This document shows positions 59,195 through 64,000 of a stretch of DNA of 64,000 nucleotides, piece by piece. Numbering within the stretch: position 1 is the stretch's first letter; each line of letters opens with the position of its first letter. The DNA lies in contig OZ243937.1 in assembly GCA_965214085.1 (NCBI GenBank), positions 1,674,001 through 1,738,000 of the forward strand, read 5' to 3'. The notes beneath the pieces are model-generated. The model made no database searches and had not been told where the DNA came from. It saw only the letters and a program-made list of their open reading frames with translations. This DNA is from UBA6055 sp965214085. Its GTDB lineage: Bacteria; Chloroflexota; Anaerolineae; Aggregatilineales; Phototrophicaceae. The translations under genes were made by a program, and so were the position numbers.

Positions 59195-60590
59195 CGATCA
59201 GCCCGTGGATGCGCCGCAGGGCTGAGCGAGCTTCATGCGCCGGAACAGCTACCGTGAAGCTGCAATTGGACGCGCCCAGCGCCAGCCCCAAAATTTCGAG
59301 TTCCCCCAGGCAATCCAGCAGTTGAGCTTGCAGCCCCGGGGCCCGGTGCAGATCGCTGCCGATGGCTGTGACCAGGGCGACCGTGCCGATTTCCCAGGGC
59401 ATCTTCTCCGGGTATTCCGCCATTTTGGCGATCAAGCCGCGTTGCAAGCGATCGACGCCGTCGATGCCGATGCTGGTAGGGATCACCAAACAGATGAAGC
59501 TGCTGCTCGCCGATTGCGACGCGATCATCACTTCGGTGCGCATGCCCAGCGTTTTGAACAGGGTATTGCCAACCAGACGCGTCACGCCGGCCAGGGACCC
59601 GCTCGCGGGGCGCCGCAGCGACAAGCCGTGGATGGAGGTGACCGCTTTTAGGGCCCGCTCGTTCTTGTTCGGCTCAGTAGATACTAATGTACCGGTCTGC
59701 TGTGGCAGGCTGATATTTTTGATGCGAATCGGCAAATTGCGCTCCGCCAGCGGGGCGATCATGCGCGAATGCAGCAGGCGCGCGCCAAAATACGCCAGAT
59801 CCGCGGCTTCGTCATAACTGAGGCGAGAGATGACTTTTGCATTGGCAACTTCGTGCGGATCGGCCGACATCATGCCATCGACGCCGGTCCAGATCCACAG
59901 CTCGTCGGCGTCGACTAAGGCGCTGAGCACCGATGCCGTGTAGTCCGTGCCGCCCCGTCCCAAGGTGGTTGTTTCGCCGGCGGGCGTCCTGCCGATGAAA
60001 CCCGTCACGACCGGGATCATGTCGCTGCGCAGCATGGGCAGCAGGGTCGCCATAACCCGCTGTCTGGTCAGCGCCAGATCCGGATGCGCGTTGCCATACG
60101 CAGCGTCGGTGACCATGATGTCGGCGCCGTCAACCGCCGCGCAACGAATCTTATGCTGTCGCAGCAGCGCCGCAACGATGCGCGCCGACAGACGCTCGCC
60201 AGCCGCCACCACGGCGTCGCTGTAAGCCGGCGAAAGCTCTTCGTTGAGATTTGTCGCGATAGACTGGCACTGATCCAGCATGTCCGACAGCAGGCGGTCG
60301 ATTTCGGCTTTTAAGGTATTGCGATCCGGGCGCTCCAAGGGCAGCTGATCGATAACCGCCAGGTGACGGCTGCGCAGATTGGCCGCTATCCGGCGATAAC
60401 CGCGCTGGTTGGCGATTCGCGCCAGTTGAGCCGCTTCAAAGAGCATGTCGGTAACGCCGTCAAGAGCCGATACGACAACCAGGATCTGATCCCACTCGCT
60501 CGTTTCTTTGGCGACTGTGCCCAAGACTTGCTTGAGCGCGGCTGCCGTGCCGACGGACGAACCGCCATATTTCATGACCAGCGTAGACAT
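59181..60590 (-). CDS. lysC: Aspartate kinase
   Basis: Phosphorylates aspartate, the entry to the lysine, threonine and methionine pathways. VMKYGGSSVGTAAAL at the N-terminus is the family signature. Then GERLSARIVAALL near residue 128, VVTGFIGRTPAGETTTLGRGGTDYTASVL near 195, and IRIKNISLPQQTGTLVS near 285, followed by two ACT domains for feedback (SIHGLSLRRPASGSLAG... and GTVALVTAIG...). The 469-aa monofunctional form is of the long ThrA/LysC(III) class. The 3' end overlaps glnA by 14 bp. A 12-bp palindrome GCCCTTAAGGGC (60614-60625) lies just upstream of the ATG. Confidence 0.94.
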   Translation of the reverse strand: MSTLVMKYGGSSVGTAAALKQVLGTVAKETSEWDQILVVVSALDGVTDMLFEAAQLARIANQRGYRRIAANLRSRHLAVIDQLPLERPDRNTLKAEIDRLLSDMLDQCQSIATNLNEELSPAYSDAVVAAGERLSARIVAALLRQHKIRCAAVDGADIMVTDAAYGNAHPDLALTRQRVMATLLPMLRSDMIPVVTGFIGRTPAGETTTLGRGGTDYTASVLSALVDADELWIWTGVDGMMSADPHEVANAKVISRLSYDEAADLAYFGARLLHSRMIAPLAERNLPIRIKNISLPQQTGTLVSTEPNKNERALKAVTSIHGLSLRRPASGSLAGVTRLVGNTLFKTLGMRTEVMIASQSASSSFICLVIPTSIGIDGVDRLQRGLIAKMAEYPEKMPWEIGTVALVTAIGSDLHRAPGLQAQLLDCLGELEILGLALGASNCSFTVAVPAHEARSALRRIHGLIVKSD

Positions 60591-60854
60591 AAACGTGTTG
60601 CCGCGCCTCCCAAGCCCTTAAGGGCGCCGAGTAGTCCGGTGGATTTCCCCGAAGGTCCACTTGTAATTCTAGCAACATCAGCGCCAATCACACAAATGCG
60701 CCCTGTAAATCTCAGACGGTTCGTATTGCGGACGCCCTCATTTTCGAGTAGAGTGATAGGCGTTCAAACGAGCCAACCATCGGCATAGGCTTGGCATCTG
60801 CGACACATAGACCAGGCCAGGCTGAGCCGGCATCCCGGCAAAGGCGTACTCATC

Positions 60855-62000
60855 ATGGCAATTCCAGCGATTGAGAAAAGCGAGCTGGTAGCGGGCGTAC
60901 GGTTTCAGAAGATTGGCAAGCTCTATCATTTTGATTACGGCGGCTACCCCGAACTGAAGCAGGGCGATTATGTCATCGTGGATACCCGCCGCGGCCGACA
61001 GATGGGCCAGGTCATGGGCTTCACCGAGCCGGACGCTCATCGTGACCTGCGGCGTATCCTGCGGCCGGCCACTCCGCGCGATATGGTATTGCGGCAGCAT
61101 TGGGAAGCCCAGCAAGACGAAGCGCTTGACATCTGCCGCGAAGCTGCCGACAGCATGCGCCGCCTGTCCGATGTGAAGTTTGTAGCGGCGCAATACAATT
61201 ACGATGGCAGCGCTATTACCTTCCTCTTCAACGCCGAGCAAAAAATCGACACGACAGTCTTGCAGAAGCGCCTTCAGCGCAGATTCGATGCGCGCGTCGA
61301 TATGCGGCAGATTGGCCCGCGCGATGTGGCCAAGCTGTTGGGCGGCTTCGGCGCTTGTGGCATCACCCGCTGCTGCAGCACCTTTTTGACCGACTTCAGC
61401 CCAATCTCGATCAAGATGGCCAAGGCGCAGGGCATCTCGCTGAATCCTTCCGAAATCACCGGCATGTGCGGCCGGCTGCGCTGCTGCCTGGTATTTGAAT
61501 ATGAGCAATATGTGGAAGCGCGCAAGCATTTGCCCCGCCGCAACAAACGCATCGGCACGCCCCATGGCGAAGGCCGCGTGCTGGATCAGCTGCCTTTGAA
61601 AGACGCTGTTCTGGTTGATGTCGACGACGCCGGGCGCAAGGTCGTGGAGCGCGAAGATATTATCCCGCTGGAAGAATTCCGCAAGTTGGCCGAAAAGGCG
61701 CATTCCCCCTGCGAAAAGCACGGCGACGGCAGCTGTGAATGCGGATTGCCGCCCGGCCAACGTCAAGCCGATCGCGTAATAGCGAAGCCTGCCCCCGCCC
61801 CGACCACGGAGTCGGCCGAGGCGACGGAATCGGCCGCTGCGCCGAAAAAGGATAGCTCCCGCCGTGGCGGGTCCCGCAAGCCGCGCGGCAAAGCAAAAGA
61901 TGGCCAAGCGCGCTCTAGCCGAAGCAGGCGCGGCCGACGGCGCGGCGGCCGGCGTTCCAATCGCAAGCCTGATTCTGGTTCTGAAGAAGCCAAGTCATGA
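60855..62000 (+). CDS. PSP1 domain protein, RicT/YaaT-like
   Basis: Homologue of Bacillus RicT (YaaT), a PSP1-domain protein that joins RicA/RicF and RNase Y in controlling RNA processing and development. LVAGVRFQKIGKLYHFDYGG opens the domain. Two Cys clusters, GGFGACGITRCCSTFL near residue 168 and GMCGRLRCCLVFEYEQY near 208, are the conserved iron-sulphur-linked cysteines of the family. The last ~100 residues are a low-complexity tail rich in Ala, then Arg/Gly/Ser/Lys (RRGGSRKPRGKAKDG, RSRRGRRRGG), probably RNA-binding and longer than in Bacillus. A further CEKHGDGSCECG motif sits before the tail. It overlaps the next gene by 4 bp. Confidence 0.85.
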   Translation: MAIPAIEKSELVAGVRFQKIGKLYHFDYGGYPELKQGDYVIVDTRRGRQMGQVMGFTEPDAHRDLRRILRPATPRDMVLRQHWEAQQDEALDICREAADSMRRLSDVKFVAAQYNYDGSAITFLFNAEQKIDTTVLQKRLQRRFDARVDMRQIGPRDVAKLLGGFGACGITRCCSTFLTDFSPISIKMAKAQGISLNPSEITGMCGRLRCCLVFEYEQYVEARKHLPRRNKRIGTPHGEGRVLDQLPLKDAVLVDVDDAGRKVVEREDIIPLEEFRKLAEKAHSPCEKHGDGSCECGLPPGQRQADRVIAKPAPAPTTESAEATESAAAPKKDSSRRGGSRKPRGKAKDGQARSSRSRRGRRRGGRRSNRKPDSGSEEAKS

Positions 62001-62728
62001 CAAAGAAGTTGGAACAGCCATACGGAGGAATCGGCCGCGTGCTCGGTGTCTTCGCGCATCCGGATGACCCGGAATTCTTCGCCGGCGGCACCTTTGCCAA
62101 GTGGGCGCAAGATGGCGCGGAAATCACATTTGTTATCGCCACCAGCGGCGACAAAGGCAGCGCCGACCCAGAAATGACTTCCGAGCGGCTGGCGATAATC
62201 CGCGAAGATGAAGAGCGACAGGCTGCCGCCGCCCTGGGTGTAAAAGAAGTGGTCTTCTTACGCTACAAAGATGGCGAGCTATTCCCGACCATGGAGCTGC
62301 GGCGCGATATCACCAGGCTGATTCGCCTGAAGAAACCCGATGTCGTGGTCACCCTGGACCCTACTTTATACTGGCGCGGAACCCGCAGCATCAATCATCC
62401 CGACCATCGCGCGATCGGCGCGGCCACGCTGGAAGCCGTTTTCCCGACCGCGCGCGACCGCTTGAACTTCATCGAACATGAGCGGGACGAAGGTTTGGAA
62501 CCGCACAAGGTAAACACCATTTATATCGCCGGAGCGGCCGAGCCGACCCTGACGGTCGATGTCACCGATGCCGTCGAACGGCAGATTGAATCGCTGCGCG
62601 CGCACAAAAGCCAAATATCGGATATGGACAAGATGGCGGAGCGCATCCGCGAGCGCTCGCTAGATCCGAATTCACCCCCGGAATATCCGCGGCGTATTGA
62701 AAAGTTTCGCGTCATAAAGATGGGATAG
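61997..62728 (+). CDS. PIG-L family deacetylase (LmbE-like)
   Basis: Zinc-dependent N-acetylglucosaminyl-type deacetylase family (BshB, MshB, LmbE). VFAHPDDPEFFAGGTFAKWAQDG near residue 15 gives the AHPDDxE metal site; TSGDKGSADPEMTSERLAIIREDEERQAAAALG near 50 and INHPDHRAIGAATLEAVFP near 132 provide the rest (HPDHR). The 243-aa length fits. The start overlaps the ricT-like gene (ATGA). The substrate could be a sugar conjugate for a thiol cofactor or an envelope glycan; no bacillithiol or mycothiol partner gene is nearby. Confidence 0.88.
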   Translation: MTKKLEQPYGGIGRVLGVFAHPDDPEFFAGGTFAKWAQDGAEITFVIATSGDKGSADPEMTSERLAIIREDEERQAAAALGVKEVVFLRYKDGELFPTMELRRDITRLIRLKKPDVVVTLDPTLYWRGTRSINHPDHRAIGAATLEAVFPTARDRLNFIEHERDEGLEPHKVNTIYIAGAAEPTLTVDVTDAVERQIESLRAHKSQISDMDKMAERIRERSLDPNSPPEYPRRIEKFRVIKMG

Positions 62729-62734
62729 GGCAAG

Positions 62735-63916
62735 ATGACAATTGACTTCCTGGCGGAGGCGGAAGCCTTGCGCGACGAATTGATCGAGCGGCGGCGGGAT
62801 TTCCACCGGCATCCTGAATTGGCTTTCCAGGAACATCGCACCGCGGGCATCGTCGCCGATGAACTGAACCAGCTGGGTATGGAAGTGCAAACCGGCGTCG
62901 GCCAGACCGGCGTAGTTGGCATTCTGGAAGGCGCCGCCGACGGGCCGACCGTGCTCTACCGCGCCGACATGGATGCCTTGCCCATTCAGGAAGCGAACAG
63001 CGCGGAATACGTATCGCGCGAGGCTGGGGTAATGCACGCCTGCGGCCACGACGGGCACACGGCTATCGCGCTCGGCATCGCCAAGGTCCTGTCGAAGCGC
63101 CGCGATAACCTCGGCGGACGCGTCAAATTTGTTTTCCAGCCGGCGGAAGAAGTTGGCGGCGGCGCGACCTCCATGATTGCTGACGGCGTCCTGGAAACGC
63201 CTGCTCCCGATTATACCTTGGGCATACATCTGTGGAACGACCTGGAAGTCGGCACGGTCAGCGTTGTATCGGGCCCAACCATGTCCGGCGCGGGAGTGTT
63301 CGAGATCACCGTCACCGGCAAAGGCGGGCACGGCGCCATGCCGCATCAAACGGCCGATCCCATCGTTTGCAGCGCGCAGTTGATTCTCGCCTTGCAGACC
63401 ATTGTCAGCCGCAATGTGGATCCGCTGGATTTGGTTGTGATTACGGTCGGCACGCTTGAAGCTGGCAGCGCCCGCAATATCATCCCGCAGACGGTAAAGA
63501 TGGCCGGCTCGTTCCGGCTGTTTCGCGAAGAAACGCGCGAGCTGGTCAAAACGCGCATCCAGGCTGTGGCCGATGGCGTGGCCAGCGCCATGGGCTGCCG
63601 CGCCGATGTCGACTTTGGCTTGGGCATTGGCGCAGTCATCAACGACGCCGAAGTCGCTGAGCGCGCGCGCCAGGTCTTCGCCAATTACGCGGACGCCCTT
63701 AGCGTAGTACAGCAACCCTGGATGGCATCCGAAGATGTCGGCTTGCTGATGCAGCGCAATCCCAGCGCCTATCTGTTGGTCGGCTCCGCCAATCACGAGC
63801 GCGGGCTGGATTATCCCCATCACCATCCGCAATTTGACATCGACGAAGAGGTGCTGCCCCTTAGCGTAGGCATGATGTCAGGTCTCATCGCCGATTACCT
63901 GGGAGTCAATTCCTAA
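62735..63916 (+). CDS. M20 family amidohydrolase (N-acyl-amino acid/hippurate hydrolase-like)
   Basis: Di-metal amidohydrolase removing acyl groups from amino acids or related amides. RRDFHRHPELAFQEHRTA near residue 20, YRADMDALPIQEAN near 73, MHACGHDGHTAIALGIAKVL near 100 and FQPAEEVGGGATSMI near 130 supply the Cys/His/Glu/Asp metal ligands of M20D. The dimerisation domain spans ~180-290 (GKGGHGAMPHQTADPI). The late His ligand lies near NHERGLDYPHHHPQFDIDEEVL. The 393-aa length is typical. It follows the PIG-L gene after 6 bp, and the next gene starts immediately at its stop. Confidence 0.9.
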   Translation: MTIDFLAEAEALRDELIERRRDFHRHPELAFQEHRTAGIVADELNQLGMEVQTGVGQTGVVGILEGAADGPTVLYRADMDALPIQEANSAEYVSREAGVMHACGHDGHTAIALGIAKVLSKRRDNLGGRVKFVFQPAEEVGGGATSMIADGVLETPAPDYTLGIHLWNDLEVGTVSVVSGPTMSGAGVFEITVTGKGGHGAMPHQTADPIVCSAQLILALQTIVSRNVDPLDLVVITVGTLEAGSARNIIPQTVKMAGSFRLFREETRELVKTRIQAVADGVASAMGCRADVDFGLGIGAVINDAEVAERARQVFANYADALSVVQQPWMASEDVGLLMQRNPSAYLLVGSANHERGLDYPHHHPQFDIDEEVLPLSVGMMSGLIADYLGVNS

Positions 63917-64000
63917 ATGTCTGGCTCGGCGCCGCTCAAGTGGCTGCCGTCAAACGGCTGGATCGTGCTCGCGGGTCGCGCCGACCCATTGAGCGAGATC
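63917..64000 (+). CDS. Start of an unidentified gene, truncated by the window edge
   Basis: An ATG follows the M20 stop codon directly and the frame stays open for 28 codons to the window end (MSGSAPLKWLPSNGWIVLAG...). The short hydrophobic strand ending in LAGR could open a Rossmann-like fold, but too little is visible to name a family. The tight spacing fits a continuing operon. Confidence 0.5.
   Translation, partial: MSGSAPLKWLPSNGWIVLAGRADPLSEI

Noticed and set aside
60601..60720. Lysine riboswitch upstream of lysC
   Set aside because: The ~130 bp upstream of lysC show a small hairpin and a GCCCTTAAGGGC palindrome but none of the conserved lysine riboswitch core, and no terminator.
60738..61907. 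Long open frame on the minus strand opposite the ricT-like gene
   Set aside because: It is a shadow of a high-GC coding strand: no recognisable motif, low-complexity composition, and the plus-strand frame has clear PSP1 family motifs.

Overview
The window looks like a chromosomal segment of a high-GC, free-living bacterium, most likely a member of the Chloroflexota (Anaerolineae-like). That assignment is an inference. It rests on a T-box leader on the trp operon, a RicT/PSP1 protein, a fused shikimate kinase/dehydroquinate synthase, LCP and LipM proteins, and intergenic spaces full of 'cacagaga'/'cacaaagacacaaagg' repeats of the kind common in environmental Chloroflexota-like genomes. No rRNA gene or phylum-defining marker is present, so the phylum is not proven. 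Most of the window is housekeeping and biosynthesis. Promoters that can be read follow TTGACA-N17/18-TAtaaT.

Layout. 1-3.3 kb (minus): partial pyrC, pyrB and fhs (pyrimidine and one-carbon metabolism). 3.8-9 kb: MFS transporter, glgB, dinB. 9-12.8 kb (minus): a heterodimeric ABC exporter. 13-19.7 kb: TIM-barrel isomerase/epimerase, Ldh-family dehydrogenase, a two-domain phosphodiester-glycosidase-like protein, M24 peptidase, MATE-like membrane protein. 20-23.3 kb: an orphan pair of ABC permeases, tRNA-Asp, lysA. 23.3-24.5 kb: a two-gene accessory cassette (proteasome-like Ntn hydrolase plus a YwgA/Panacea-like protein) next to elongator and initiator Met tRNAs. 24.9-32.8 kb: uvrB, histone-deacetylase-like protein, a membrane glycosyltransferase pair, aspS, aquaporin. 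33.2-33.4 kb: a strong promoter followed by a structured, non-coding stretch (candidate small RNA). 33.4-41.9 kb: LCP protein, lipM, rlmI-like methyltransferase, ligA, SH3 protein, polX.

42.6-57.7 kb is an aromatic amino acid island in two operons. trpE-G-D-C-F-(Nudix)-B-A is headed by a T-box with UGG specifier candidates. aroH-tyrA-aroA-aroE-aroC-aroKB-aroQ is headed by a predicted leader peptide with tandem Tyr codons, an intrinsic terminator and a possible antiterminator. The trp operon makes tryptophan from the chorismate the aro operon supplies. DAHP synthase and pheA are not in the window. 57.8-64 kb: glnA, lysC, ricT-like, PIG-L deacetylase, M20 amidohydrolase, and the start of another gene.

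The most unusual content is in the intergenic spaces. At least three families of short non-coding elements with terminal inverted repeats recur and are nested in one another: family A (ends agggcaatcgcatcaa, flanked in good copies by ~12-bp direct repeats), family D (ends GG/CC with a TGTATC...CGGTTGA inverted repeat and 8-bp direct repeats), and a palindromic module C (TGTAGGGGCGA ends) carried inside A. One D+A composite occurs twice in opposite orientation, bracketing the trp operon.
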